Source: Chrysomallon squamiferum
Taxonomy: Eukaryota > Mollusca > Gastropoda > Neomphalida > Peltospiridae
Assembly: GCA_012295275.1 (NCBI GenBank)
Contig: CM022672.1
Span: 12,611,495 to 12,675,494 of the forward strand
DNA: 64,000 nucleotides
Reading direction: 5' to 3'
Shown: positions 12,606 to 51,010 of the stretch, piece by piece
Numbering within the stretch: the stretch's first letter is position 1
How the letters are laid out: each line of letters opens with the position of its first letter
The notes under the pieces: generated by a model
Database searches by the model: none
Seen by the model: only the letters and a program-made list of their open reading frames with translations
Told to the model about the DNA's origin: nothing
Position numbers and translations under genes: made by a program

Positions 12606-12775
12606 GAATACTGAGCGACCTTGCTTTAGGTTGTCTTGTTGGCCGAACGTTAACGTCTGCCTATGGAGTGCGGGCAAATGGGTGCGGTACATTCTAGTCT
12701 CGTCTGGGTATCTGAGGGGGTCATGAGGCCGTGATTTGTCCTCCTGCGCCAGCGCTTTCCCCAATATTGTATATA
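12606..12775. mobile_element. SINE-like, tRNA-derived relic
   Basis: A GC-richer island in AT-rich DNA. TTGGCCGAACGTTAACGTCT resembles the A-box half of a Leu/Ser-type tRNA, and GGGTGCGGTACATTCTAG resembles a decayed B box about 40 bp later. A non-tRNA body ends near CAATATTGTATATAC. No second copy was seen in the window, so the class is tentative. Confidence 0.35.
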
Positions 12776-14423
12776 CTGTATATATATATATACACACAGA
12801 CACACACACATACACACACATACAAACAGACGTATAAGGCTTAAGATAACTGGACTATATATCTATTTCATGTGGGTTTGATTTCATAATAAGTAAATTG
12901 CTTATAGAATAAATAGAAATTAAAAAAGGTTGAGTTGTATTTTTCTTCCTCCTTTTTTTTTTTTTTTTTTTTTTTCTCAACCATCTTCGCTGTGATAAAT
13001 AAAACATGATGTGAAGTGTTTTGAGATAAACAAAGCAACGGTAAAACAATTAGGTCCGGATCTAGATATATTTGTAAGGGAAACTCTCGTCTGCTGATAT
13101 GTTCTAAAATTAATCTGCAATATTATAGTACTTTATGGGGAAAAGGTAATATTTTTTTTTTTTAAGCAAAAATCATTAGCAACATGACGAAGGATTTAAG
13201 AATTTTTCATGTACAATAGATTTACTTCACTTGAAGTATAAAACTCACACACGAACTATGCAAACTGAAACCAATCAATTAAAACAGTGACTAGGATTAA
13301 TATATCTAGCCGTGACATGCTTCCGTTATAAATAATTACGAATACAGTTCATCAATTACATGTATTTCATTTATGATTACACAACCAAGGATGTTAAAAT
13401 GTTTGGGCCCGCCACTAGTTGAGAAACAAACAGAGTTCGGTATATTTATATTTAATTTGCATTGATTTTAATTTGATGGTATTCTCCTGGCATACAGAGA
13501 AAATATATCCCATGATAGGTAAAAAAAAAGTTTCTTAGATTTTCTTCTAATAATAATAAAATGTATTTAAATTTTGATAATAATGTTATATACTTTGTCA
13601 ATTTAAGTAATAATAATAATGATAATGATGACGACGACGATGATGGTGGTGATAATAATATTAATAAATAATTAAAAACATAAAACAATAAAAAGAATAA
13701 TAGAAAAAACAATTATATAAAAAAAAAAAAAATAATAATAATAAAAGAACAACAACACTAACAGAAAATAATATCTGTTACATACTTCTTTTTTTTTCCT
13801 TTTAAATTCATTGCTTTTAAATAGCCTACAAAAAGGCCTTATTGCAGAGTTAGTTGTCTTGGCGATCTGTTTACATGGAACATTGTCCTTATCATGAGTT
13901 AAGTTTTTCTTCCACTGATTCACAACTATTTCACAAATTTTTAAAATTTACTTTTTTTTAAAAGTCATCTCCTTAAAATTTATTTTTCTACTCTTTCTTA
14001 ATGATTTCTGTACTGAATTTAGACAAAAGTATCTTCTTTAACATATCTCTCTACCTATACACACACACGTACATACATATACGCTGAATGCGTTACCATG
14101 GTTACTTGTCATGCTTTACACGAACACTCTAAACACTCAGTCTAATTAAATAGATTAATTTGTGACATTTTTAGTACTCATGTTCATATAAATTTATAAT
14201 TTAATATTTAAAATTTAAATTTTTCTGTATATATATGGAAGAAGATAATATGATTCTCAGTTTCACATTTGAGCTAATCCGAAATCTCAATCTGGTGCTA
14301 GGAAAAACATTTTATTCTCTCTCACATTAACACTATAGTATTAAAATTCTGTGGAAATATTTAAAAAACACTAGTATTAACACAATGTTGAGTGGTCAAT
14401 AAATATTTGTTTTTAATTCATGA

Positions 14424-14465
<42 letters not shown>

Positions 14466-14523
14466 TAATTTAGAAAAAAAAATCCAGCCATTAACTGATA
14501 TAATTGGGTAAATGATAATTAAA

Positions 14524-14679
14524 TTGTGACGTATACATTTATGCTTGTTACACTGAAGAAACCACAAAAGATGGCGGTCTGGTTCTGTACAGCTTGGGAT
14601 GTAAATCCAAACAGGTGGGAGAACTTATATTGTCGTCAAAACTGAAATTCAAAGAATGTGTATTATTTCACTGATCATT
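14524..14679 (+). other. Exon-like open frame, unassigned
   Basis: A frame open from about 14524 to the stop near 14677 has ordinary protein-like composition (for example KDGGLVLYSLGCKSKQ) and rises above the local AT level. A GT follows the AAACAG at about 14615. There is no start codon or partner exon that I can place. It could be a decayed exon, part of a transposon, or chance. Confidence 0.25.
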
Positions 14680-14862
14680 TACAGTCGTTGACCAAGATGT
14701 ATGTTTACACTTGTTTAGATCTAACAAGATATAGGATTGGCATTATTTGACTAATAAGTAATATCTTTTACATTATTACCCTAATTTCTGACTGATTACG
14801 TCGTCCGATTAAAAATGAATCATATCATTACTTTTTTGTTTAAGAAATTACGTGTATGTTGT

Positions 14863-15115
14863 AATGGGGCAACACTGAGGCAAATGAGGCAAATGCTGAC
14901 GACTTTCAATTTTTTTTTTTTTTTTTTTTTATTACAAATATTTTATTTCAAAAATATAAACGATAAAACTCTATTTCGATAGAAACGATATCCACTGAAT
15001 AAATTCGATTATGTTCACGGTTACCGTTTGAAGTCTACCGACATCGTTGCGATACAAGACATAACTGTGATTAAATGTTTTTGCCACATTTCAATGATTG
15101 TCTAGTTATGGCATG
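14863..15115. mobile_element. MITE copy B, same family as 790-1018
   Basis: It shares blocks with copy A: ACTGAGGCAAATGAGGCAAA at the left, GATAGAAACGATATCCACTG in the middle, and GTCTAGTTATGGCATGA at the right end. A poly-T run of about 20 is inserted near the left end, and the two copies differ by many substitutions, so the insertions are old. Confidence 0.6.
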
Positions 15116-15428
15116 ATTACAAACATTCTAACCATATTTTCGTGAATTTCTTAAAAGCCCAACTGGTCAGTTTTATAACGAAAAGAAGAAAATGATTTAC
15201 AGAAAAAGATCTCAGCAGACAGTGACACAATCAGAGTAATTAAAACATTCTTATCATTTTATTGTTATATAATTTTATCTACTTGCTGATCAACCATGAA
15301 TTCCAAATATCAAAAATCAGAATGTACATTTCCACATGTTGCTTGCGATAATGTGAGGAAATTTTCTACATTCTTCCCATGAGTTACTTTCTTCTTCTTT
15401 TTTTAAAAATTATTATTATTATTTTTAG

Positions 15429-15629
15429 CAAGAATGGACGTACCCTCCCACAAACAGTGAAACACCTTTCACAGTCTTTGTTGAAACATGCATGGAACCC
15501 AGGCTGGAGCAGGAAATACTGCAAAGCAGTAGCAATGTGAAACAAGGTTCATACCAATGGATTATAATAATATACGTGAATGGCAGGTTTTGTATTTTAA
15601 GAGAAAGATCTGTTTATGAATGTTATTAA
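15429..15629 (+). other. Exon-like ORF, 66 codons, unassigned
   Basis: The frame opens directly after a TTTTTAG acceptor-like site and runs to TAA at 15627-15629. It has complex composition (QEWTYPPTNSETPF near the start) and is less AT-rich than its surroundings. A second frame is also open over the first 110 bases. A GT follows AAACAAG at about 15546. It lies downstream of the pseudokinase gene on the same strand with no connecting exon. It may be an orphan exon, a decayed gene or a transposon piece. Confidence 0.3.
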
Positions 15630-16593
15630 ATGTTTTATGCAATTTAAGGGTCAGAAGGAAGTCAACACTCCATATGTACTGAATTAGTTACAGTTGTTTT
15701 TATAAATGATGAATTTTATTGTTTTTATGGTTATTATTGTTCAAATATAACTATCAATAGTTTTGCTTACTACTACTTCTACTACTACTATTAAAATTAT
15801 TACTCCTGCTGTTGGTGCTGCTACTTCAACTAGTACTATCACCACCATTGAAGCCACTACTAACAACAAAAATAATTTTAAAAAATAAAAAAAGAAGAAG
15901 AAATAAAAAATAAAGCAACAGACACAAAAGACAGTTGACAATGTTTTATTATAATAATTTTTTTTTTTCACTACAGTATAAGACATTATTAGACCCGTTT
16001 GTTTTGCATACAGGTTTAACAACAAAATAGAGTTTGAAATCATTTTATATCTATATAAGCATGTCAACTACTATAACCCTCATGGACATGAAATTTTATT
16101 TTATTATTATTATTTTTTTTATACAGCAGAAACGAAAAAAATGAATTAAAACCCCAAATCCAAAAATGTTCCAATCACAAAGTAAAATAAAAATAAAAAA
16201 AATAAAAAAAAAATGTTGTATTTGATACCCAGTTTTTGAAATAATAGCAAAAAAAAATTATGATACATATTTTGCAGAAATGAAATAGTTATTTAACCAA
16301 CTCTATACTGTCATTTTTTTTTTTTTTATAATTATACAAGACAATAACACTTAACTGACAATTTGAATACATTTAAATGTTTAACAAAATCTGCAGTTTT
16401 GTCAGAACAGAAATCTATTTTCAGTATTGACATTTAATAACAGTTTGCTATTAGCAATATCTTTCACAACAAACATTTTACTATTAATCTCTTTCTGAAT
16501 ACAAATAAACTAATTTATTATAAATTCCATACTGATGTGTTATAAATCTTCAAGACATAAATGGAAAAAAAAAAAAAAGTTATAAAAGTTATA

Positions 16594-16630
<37 letters not shown>

Positions 16631-19600
16631 GCAAAACAAAATTGTTTTTAAAATTTAAAAATTTAATTAAAAAAAAAAAAGTATTTATATTTTGGGTCAT
16701 TCCAATTACAGTAATTATTCAGCATCATTAATTAACATACAACTGATTCTGTATCTACAATAAAAAAAAATTAAAAATAATAATTAATAATAAAAATCAT
16801 TAACATTAATATTATCATCAACAATATTCTATTAAAAATCAATATAGTGTTTCAATTTTGAAATTATTTAATTACAATTAGCAGATTATGAAATTTGCTA
16901 ATTATAATTACTTACATTATTTAATTACTATTATTGAATTATAAAATTTGTTAACATCTTAATTATTGACATTGTCAATGTGAAAAAAAGAAGTTATTTA
17001 ATTGAACTTATTAGATTTTAATAATTATCAAAAATCACCAAACACTATTAAATAAATTTTGTCCTTTTGCTTTATATGTACAGTTATTGTGTTATTCATC
17101 ATTAAAATGAGGATTTAAAAAAATAATTAAAAATCCCAACAAAACACACAAAAACCATAAAAAATTCAACCAACCAACAACAGAAATACAGAAGAATCAA
17201 ATTAAATATCATTAATAAAAAATTTCTTTACAATGAAATGAATATGAAATTTATTTTAAGTTCTGTAATATACATATAGTTGTCAACTATAATAAGTTAT
17301 TTTTTATGATATGTATTCTCACAGTAATTTTTTAGTCTGTCTGGTAAATTCTACAATAAAACCTGTGTTTGTATTTCACATGTATTTTTCAAACATGCAG
17401 GAAATAATTAAATTTAATAAGAATAAAAAATAAAAAACAAAAAAAAACCTCTCTGTTTTGAAGTAGATACACTCATGTCCAACAATATAATTATTCACCA
17501 AATAAGGAACAACTTTTAGCTGAAAAATCCTGAGTTTTGTAAATATATACTCTGTATAAAATGTAAATCAGTTTGATTAATGGACTGATGATAAAACTGA
17601 CTAGCTCTTTTTTTTTTTTAAATATCATTTTAAACAGTCCACTGAGAAAATGAACCAAGTCTTTCTGAAATTGTATTGTCAAGTTTAAAATTAATTGGCA
17701 GTTCAGCTGATGCAGTGAAATATTAACAGTTGTAGCTCTTGGAGGTTGTAACATTCAATTAACTATACACATTCTTGAAATATTAACATTTAAAACTAAT
17801 GGGCAAATTGGTTAATTAAAATAGGTTTAGCTGTTAATAATATGCATTTCTGTAAACTTTAATTAACCAAGCTTTATTGAAATGGTATTATAAAAGCTTA
17901 AATATTCATTTCACAGTGCTCATGCCTGGGATATTAGTATTGTATGATAAAATAAATAAGATTTTGTGAACAGTTCTGATTAATGTGTTCTGAAAACATT
18001 CTGATGTGTTCAAGTTTTTGTCTGGCTGTGAAATGTATATACATAATTCAACGCAATGTACTGAATGAAATGAACCTAATTTTTAAAAAAAATCTTGTCC
18101 ATTATGAACCTAACCTCTCACATAATGATGACTGAACTAAACTAAACTTTGTGAATAGTTTTGGCTTCAACACTCTGCTTATGATGTTCCCATCCTAAGA
18201 TGTCAACCGAGAGATTTAAACTAAAGTCATGAATGAAGTGTAATTTATAAACACTTTGGTAGCATAGCAACTTGATAATAAGTGTTTTTATTGAAAATGC
18301 ATAACACTATTTCAAATAAATACCACTGAATCTGATGAATTAATGTTTGTAAATAGTTTGGCAATTAATTTTCTCATTCATTCAGACATGAATTAGAATA
18401 TCTGCATGTTTCAAAATGACATTAATTAAAATCTATTTTGTATCAGTGTTACAAAATAATACACAAGCATGGATGTTTAAGGATATATTCAATATATCAG
18501 TATATATATATATATATGTATATGTATATATATTACATATAATGTGTATGGATCACACATATCTGTTGTCTTTAGTAAAAAAAAAAAATATTAAAAAAAT
18601 AATACACTCCAAACAATCCTTTTTTCTTCTCAAACGAGAAACCAATAATTTATATATATATAATATATAAAAAATGAAATTCTAAAATGAAATTTTAATT
18701 TTTTTAAAAACTGAAAAGAATTCACACTATGAGTAAAATATTTTCTAAAAATAAAGCATTGTATTAATATAACATAAAACATTTTGGTTTTGGATTTATA
18801 ATAATTATTTGAACTAATGATCTGTCTTTGCATTGATGGATTTAGTTTCTTTTGTGTACACAAATATGTTTACATGTATAGTATGCTTACAGCTTGTTTT
18901 GTTTGACTATATTATGTATACATGTATTTATGTGTGTATAATGTACACTCTTGTGTTTACATGTCTCTTGTTGGTACACACTCATCTATATTTTATATAT
19001 GGACATATTTATATGAAAGAGTTTCTTCACATATAAGAATGTGTTTTAATAAAACACTTAGTTTAAACTGGCTTATTAACGAAAACAAAATTCTTTAAAA
19101 CCTAGTATAAAAATCTCTACCTCACACACAAACTACTAGCACAAATTAAACGTCTGTAAATACACACACCAATAAACACAATCACATTAATTAGAGTTCA
19201 CATTTTATTATTTTATGGAGTTTTTAAATCATCTGTAAAACATTCAGTATTTCTAAAGAAAATTTTTTTAAAAACTCAACAAACAATAACACAATTTACA
19301 AATCAATACAACACATTTTATAATCAGTTTATTTGTGTTTGCTATGAATGTTTACGAGTAACTTGAATACAGCACCCTTTTAATTAAGAAAGAATCGAAA
19401 TAACAAATAAAAATGCCCAGAAAACTATACAACAGTATAATAAATCAGTCAAGATTAACTCAAAATAGAATGATAAAATATTAAACTGCAAAACAATGGA
19501 AAGAAAAGAAAAGTCTGGTTGTTACAATGAAATCATTGGATGTGAAGTTCTCTGCCACAAATTCATTGATAACGGAATTCAACAACAAAAATTACACAAA

Positions 19601-20508
19601 TAAAATCTGTTTTTATCTTCATGTGAAAAGCCAGAAAAACATTTGTAGGTCAAAATTATTTTTGAAATGTCGACCCTAGAAATCTTTCTGAATAGCCAGT
19701 GCTATCAACAGAGAACAGTTAGAGTTGTTCTTAAATGACAAAACTAACTAAGATTGTTCACTTTAGAACCAGACCAAAGCAACCTTTCCCACAGGCAGTG
19801 CTATTAGCAGAATACTTGTGATGTTTTAGGTGCAAAAAAAAGAAAAAAAAGAATCAATGCTGGATATTCTGAATATGCAAAAAAAAAAAAAAATATATAT
19901 ATTCTAGGTGTGAGCCTGATTTGTTAGTAAAAAAATTATGATTTTTTTTTTTTATATGCAAATCAAAACGGGACAATATGAATATGACAAAAAAAAGAAG
20001 AAGTTTTAAATCCCAATGTTATGACCATCTTGCTATCAAGCAATGATATTATTTATAAAATGGAAATATGTTCTGATGCACACTTTAGCAGAAAGAAAAA
20101 AAAAAGATGAATGGGTGATGTCAGGGCTGTTGTAATTATTTCACTAAAATGAAAATAGAAATTTTCATATTGCTATATGTGCCAAAATGTTTCTTTTCCA
20201 CTGTGAAAATAACATTTTCTTGTTGTTATTATCAGTCATGTTAAGAATTTTACAGTTTATACTGACACAGAAAATAAACCCCATGCTTACTTAAGAAAAC
20301 ACATGATTAACTACTGAAACAACATTATTTGTGTAACCATGATGATCTAAATGCAATATTTTTGTAATGCCTTCATATGACTGCAATGAGAAAACACTTT
20401 AATGACATGCCAAGTTCTGATGCAACTTATAGTTATCTGTTTTTTGACAAGGAATTCATGTCAGATAAATAAATGTAATATGCCTTGAACTGGCTGTGCT
20501 TCTTTTGT
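15630..20508. other. Very AT-rich stretch, may include transporter 3' UTR
   Basis: No coding exon is supported. Contents are A/T homopolymer runs, a TA tract (about 16598-16625), short ACT/CTA repeats (about 15765-15850) and plain AT-rich sequence with few microsatellites compared with the rest of the window. The minus-strand 3' UTR of the transporter gene must begin at 20744 and may extend into this region. AATAAA complements are too frequent here to choose an end. Confidence 0.4.
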
Positions 20509-20744
20509 ATATTTAGACTACTAATCAAAATTATGTAGATGTTTTCTTCTTTATTTTCAAAATTATGAAGATGTTTTCTACTTTATTTTCAAAATTATCA
20601 AGATGTTTTCTTCTGTATTTTCAAAATCATCAAGATGTTTTCTTCTGTATTTTCAAAATTATCAAGATGTTTTCTTCTTGATTTTAAAAGTGATAAAGGT
20701 GTTTCTTTTGAATGTCAGTATATTTAGACTACTAATCAAATTTA

Positions 20745-20763
<19 letters not shown>
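20509..20763 (-). repeat. Minisatellite seeded on the transporter stop codon
   Basis: About six units of roughly 32-33 bp, read on the minus strand as AAGAAAACATCTTGAT followed by AT-rich spacer and GAAAATA. The unit nearest the gene is the real end of the coding region (Lys-Lys-Thr-Ser-stop at 20745-20756). The outer edges share a longer block beginning TATTTAGACTACTAATCAAA at 20509 and again at about 20719. Two outer units also contain AATAAA on the minus strand (20550-20555, 20582-20587). Confidence 0.8.
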
Positions 20764-45400
<24,637 letters not shown>

Positions 45401-45650
45401 ATTTTTCTCTTTGTACGCTCCAAAGTTATTTCTCAGAAAAAAATAATTACGCACTCCTCTGCTGACCTTCTCTGTAACACACACACAGTTTCCAGATAGG
45501 AGAAATATGGAATATATATTTTTAAAAGATTGTTTATAAACTGATGGATGTATCGTTCAACCGTACAGTGACATGCTGCCTGCCGCTACAAAGGAGATTT
45601 GTGTTGTGTGTACGTTAGTTAGCTCTAGTGTGCCACATGCTCCGTGTGAA

Positions 45651-45670
45651 CACGTGTGGCTATGACGTCC
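45651..45670. promoter_or_regulatory. E-box and CRE half-site upstream of exon 1A
   Basis: CACGTG at 45651-45656 and TGACGTCC at 45663-45670, starting 251 bp upstream of the exon 1A ATG. Spacing to the ATG matches the E-box at exon 1B. Confidence 0.4.
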
Positions 45671-46122
45671 AGCCATCCATCCAATCGATTTCTAACTCCT
45701 CCCACACAGACGGGTTTTTTAGAACTGTTGATACATTTATTTATTGTTTTCACAGATTCAATTCATGATTTCTGTACATCTAAAAGACCGGTCCGTTCTT
45801 TCATAATATTAAATAGCAGTATGATATTAACTACAATGTAGTATTATATGTGAGCACAAGGCATGAAAAAAAAAAAAAATAATAATAATAATAATTAATT
45901 AATACATAATAAATAAATAAATTAGACATTAATACATTTAAGTAAAAAAAATAATAATAAATACAAATTAATTAACTAATTAATAAATAAAATAAATAAT
46001 GAAATAAAATAAAAAGGAATTTAAAAAATGAATGATTGAATAAATAAATACACTTTAATTAATCAGTTAATAAAATAAATAAATAAATAAATAAATACAC
46101 TTTAATTAATCAGTTAATAAAA

Positions 46123-46161
<39 letters not shown>

Positions 46162-46517
46162 ATACACTTTAATTAATCAGTTAATAAAATAAATGTGTGG
46201 GGAATTTTGTGCTGCTGGTGTATTTATGTTTTACTTTATGTGTTTTGTGTGCTAGTGTTTATGAGATGCATATCACATGTTTTTAATGTGTCGTTTTAGA
46301 GCATACGCCCATCTGCCGTTTCTTTAATTTTCACGTCTGCTTTCATGAAATTTAATTAATTGTCAAAGCATAGACAGCATGTTTTAACGTCAAACTTTGT
46401 CACAATTTATACTTTTTTTTATTATTATTATTTTTTTTTATTTATGTGGTTAACATCAGACAGAACTCGGTCATGCATGACTTATATTCAAAAGACTTGA
46501 AAACAAACATGTATGTA

Positions 46518-46551
<34 letters not shown>

Positions 46552-48087
46552 AAGCTGTATGTATTTATGTGATGTATGTATATACCTAAGAATATATGTC
46601 CATGTTTGTATCTATCTATATGTGTGTGCATGTATGTATGTATGTATGTTTGTGTGTATGACTGAACATAGTATATACGTATATTATATTAGACAGTAAT
46701 CCTTTCCATAAGCAAGACTATATGCATTTGTGCATAAGTTCATATCGAATCTCACTATATCTCATTATATGACCTGAACCTCCATGTATCCTTCCTGACT
46801 TGATGATGTGTTTTATCTTACTGCACAGCTGCGGGTTATAAGCACTCGACTAGCTGTCACGTACAAGTGTTAGCAGGCAGATATCAGCGTCTCACAACGT
46901 GGCGATCTTCATCAAGTGAGAGGTAAAAAAAAACTAACTACAACAGAGTGTTATGCAGTGACAAGCAATAGATAGATATTTAAATAATAAAGTATACATG
47001 TACATACGTTTGTACGAACCTAAATATCTATTTGTGTATAGATGGAAAAAAAAAAAAAAAAAGTTAACGGAAAGTGGAAGAAGATTCAGAGAAATAAAGT
47101 CGATAAAAACAAGTGATTGAGAATTTTTTTTTTTTTTTTTTTTTTGTACGGTATCATATAGCTAAGCAGTTTAAATATCACATTAATTCTAATCTAAGGC
47201 TAAAACTTTTAACACGGGATCAAAATATTTGCAGAAATAATAATAACAGTCATGAGAAAACATACGAACGGAAGAAGCATAATGCCAGAGTGCTTCACAA
47301 CGAAAATGGGTCTGATAATTACTGAGGCCGAGGGATTAGAGAAAAGCGGGTACTGACGCGTATTGTATTTCCTTTACATCGGGGATACTTCTAACCTCGG
47401 AATGACATCATAATTGTCCATGCTGGAGTGGTCCCACAACGGCGTCTGTGGGAAATGAAGTCAAGCGTCAACATCCTTGTTTTTGTCAGACGTGAAAACG
47501 TCTTCCTCAAACATTTGGATGTGACAGCCGCGAGACAGGCCAATCACAGAATGCGGAGATCACGTTTGGAGATGTGTTTACACCGGTGGCTGGAATTCGA
47601 GGGGATTCGTTGAGTTTTGCAATGGCGAGTAAGAATGTTCGAGGCGAGGATCTAACAAACTGAACTGAAAAGAAGAAGGAGGAAGGAAGAAGATGAAATT
47701 AAAATATGAATTAAATGGAGAACAAGAAAACAACAGAGTAAAATAAAAAAGAAAAAAAAGAGAGCCAAAAAATAAAAATAAAAAACAACAACAAATGGCC
47801 GAAGTTCGAGATAAAATGTCTGTGTAAAAAAATTACTATTACTACAACTACCACTACTACCATCACCACCATCAAAACCACATTATTACTACTGATACTA
47901 CTCCACTACTACTGCAACTACCACTATATCTGTTGCTGCTGCTGCTGCTTTTTATTGCCACTCCATTAATACTACTATAACTTTGCTACTACTAATACTA
48001 GTACTACCACTAGTGTCAATCCTGTACTTTTACTAGCATATCATCAACCACAACAACTACCACCACTACTTCCACTATTACTATCAT

Positions 48088-48119
<32 letters not shown>

Positions 48120-48360
48120 GTACTACTATGTCCGCAACTGCTGCTTTTGCTACTTCTACTACTAACATGTATTACCCAAAATCATATACAGCAACAACAA
48201 TAAAACATATATTTCAGTACTTAATTCGTCTTCACTTTGAAACTGCCCTATGAAACTGATTTATAGGCTAACACTTTGTTTTGGCCTTGTCCTTAATTTG
48301 TTAACGTACACATTCACCGACATTAATCATAAATAAAGCCTGCAGACTTAACGTCCGACA
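45671..48360. other. Intergenic, repeat-rich
   Basis: A TAAA/TTAATTAATCAG tandem region at about 45890-46195 repeats TACACTTTAATTAATCAGTT several times. A TA tract lies at about 46524-46550. A CpG-richer segment at about 47340-47640 has no convincing gene. A CTA/ACC trinucleotide tract lies at about 47830-48160. Confidence 0.5.
46050..46195. repeat. Tandem repeat of TAAATACACTTTAATTAATC units
   Basis: Three to four copies of a 45-65 bp unit made of an AAAT run plus ACACTTTAATTAATCAGTTA. Copies differ mainly in the length of the AAAT run. Confidence 0.85.
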
Positions 48361-48776
48361 ACATCACCTTGTCCGTTAGTTTATCACCTTACTACGCAGT
48401 GACGCAAGGCGGACGACATTGTGTACTTAAATGGCACTTAATTACATGTTTTTTTTATATATTGGAGCGGGAGATAACTGGGGTTTCACAGCCCACCCGA
48501 CGAGCCGTTCAGATGTCAGGATCTGAATGCACTGGATTGGGATCTGTTGAGCTATAAATCGCTTGTATTTGATGTATTCGTTTTCTTTCAGTGTGTAGAA
48601 AAAAGGTAAATGGTCCTGTCGTTTTTTTGTTTTTTTTTTTGATTCCTAGGTTATTTACAGTTATTTACAGTAGTATACCGCTGTTAGTAGTAAATTCGTG
48701 CGCCGTAAATTTTTGAAGATGGATTCGACCTCGACTGAAAATTAAAATAATCATAATAAACATAAATAAATAACTA

Positions 48777-48777
48777 T

Positions 48778-48850
<73 letters not shown>
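48777..48850. repeat. (GATA)n microsatellite
   Basis: About 18 perfect GATA units. Confidence 0.95.
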
Positions 48851-48851
<1 letters not shown>

Positions 48852-49417
48852 CATAAAACATTATTCCACAAGAAAGAAACAAAACAGTGTACCCATGTTT
48901 TAAATACTGGGTTCTAGGGCAGCCAAAAATAATCGTAATAGTAAAAATAGTGGGTGTAATAATTTTAATGACAGTAATATTTTTAAAATAGTAATTGTAG
49001 TTGTAGTAGCAGTAGTAACAGAAGCAGCAGAGCAACAGTAATAGCAATAATAAAAGCGACCGAGGTATTAAATTTAATTACGAGAACAATAGCATAATAC
49101 TGAAAATTTTAAAACAGAAATATTTTTACTGTCATGTTTAACATTGAAATCAGCTTTGTCACATGTATTTACCTGTAAAACAATGTTATTTAACAATACA
49201 ATGACGAAACAATGACGAAACATTGACGAAATGATTTAACACGTACAGCTTTACTTAATAATCGAATGACATAATGGTCTAACGTTTCCTTATTTCCTAA
49301 CTGTTGCGTCATTTTCTGTCTGGACTTTGAGTTATTAAGTTTTAAGTAATGGATTCTAGTTATCAATCATTATCAGCCATTTTAATTTTAATAACTGTAA
49401 GGTAGCAGACATATTAA

Positions 49418-49457
<40 letters not shown>

Positions 49458-50131
49458 TTTTTTATTTTTTTTTTTTTTTATTACCGACATTGCATATTAT
49501 TAACGATTAACCACAGAAAATATAACACTTTAGTGCTAATATAGTTATATATGTATGTATTGCATCTAACTAACACCTATGTTTGGCTGTATTTCGTTTT
49601 CGTGTGCAAATTAATCCGCTACACTAAACGTTTGACGAAATGCCAAGGAAAAATATCTGATATAAACACAGATGCATGAACAATATCAGTAACCTTCAGT
49701 GATTGTTTTAAAAAAACAACTAAATATGGCATCTGTTTGACAGTATTACATCGCTGTGACGTATTTCTCATATTCATCGCTGTGACACATTTCCCATATC
49801 AAACAAAGTTATTAATTTGTATTTTATATCTACCAGTCACCTTGTCTTGATATGTGTAGATGTTATTAATCATAGAACTCGGTGAACTTAAGAAAACGAA
49901 TAGGGTAATTAGGAAGATAAGCTGGGGAGAATAGTATGATTATCTTTGAATGTAACAATAATGGAAGATTCGATAGATAGACAGACAAGCAGACAGACAT
50001 AGGGAAATTCAGATATTATGAGAGAAAGAAATTTATACGAAATGTTTCAACATTGTCTTCATATTAATCCTTTTCGTTTTTCATTTCATGAACTTCTATA
50101 ATTATTAATAAACAGAATATATTATGTCTAT

Positions 50132-50176
<45 letters not shown>

Positions 50177-50930
50177 GTAACAACAAAAACAACAGCAACA
50201 GTAAAAACAATAATAATAAATTAAATAATGTAGGAAATAAGAACTTCCTGAAGGTAATATGGAAATAAATATTAATTACTGACAGCGTCGGAAAAGCTAA
50301 TATAAAAATAGATTTTAATCGGCTTATTGTAACTCGAAGTTAATTCCCTCTCTGAGTCTCATCCATGATATAATTATTGTCTTAACATTGTGTGTAACAT
50401 AACAATTGATTTACTTTTTCTTTAATATAATTATTATATAGACCGACATAGAAACATACATACACTGATACTAATATACATTTATACAGACTAAATTATA
50501 GATTTATAAACAAACAGATAAATAGATAGAGACAGACAGAGATAGGCAGTCCTAAACACATACAAACATTCAGACAAATTGATAACAGAAGAAGAAAAAA
50601 TGAAAATGTTAAGTTTCCGAACCGTACACATGTTAATGTCTTTTTTATCAAAATATGGTCCATGTGTTTTCTTTAATTCATAATTGTATTCATTTATTTA
50701 GTCTCCTTTGCTCAAACAACCATGATGAAACTTTGCATCAGAAGAGATTTGAAAAGATAAATAAAATCAGTGTTAAATGTATTAATTACAAAAGTATGCC
50801 ACCATCCCATGAACTAGGAGTGGCAGCGGTTCGTGCAGATATTTCTCTTAACTTATTTAATAATACATTGCCATAGTAACAGCATTCTGAGTGGACTAAG
50901 GAATAACAACTTAATGTCATAATTAATCGG

Positions 50931-51007
<77 letters not shown>
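50931..51007. repeat. (TA)n-(GA)n compound microsatellite
   Basis: TA tract to about 50956 joined directly to a GA tract, followed by about 240 bp of purine-rich degenerate sequence. Confidence 0.95.

Positions 51008-51010
<3 letters not shown>

Larger units (their letters stand above)
12401..14862. other. AT-rich intergenic sequence
   Basis: Apart from the CATA array, the SINE-like segment, an AAT tract (about 14425-14463) and the exon-like frame near 14524-14679 listed separately, nothing supports a gene. A TTAT/ATAATAA-rich low-complexity patch lies at about 13540-13790. Confidence 0.5.

Noticed and set aside
45401-45484. Longer N-terminus for transporter exon 1A
   Set aside because: It also begins at GTG. 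The ATG at 45400 is the plausible start.
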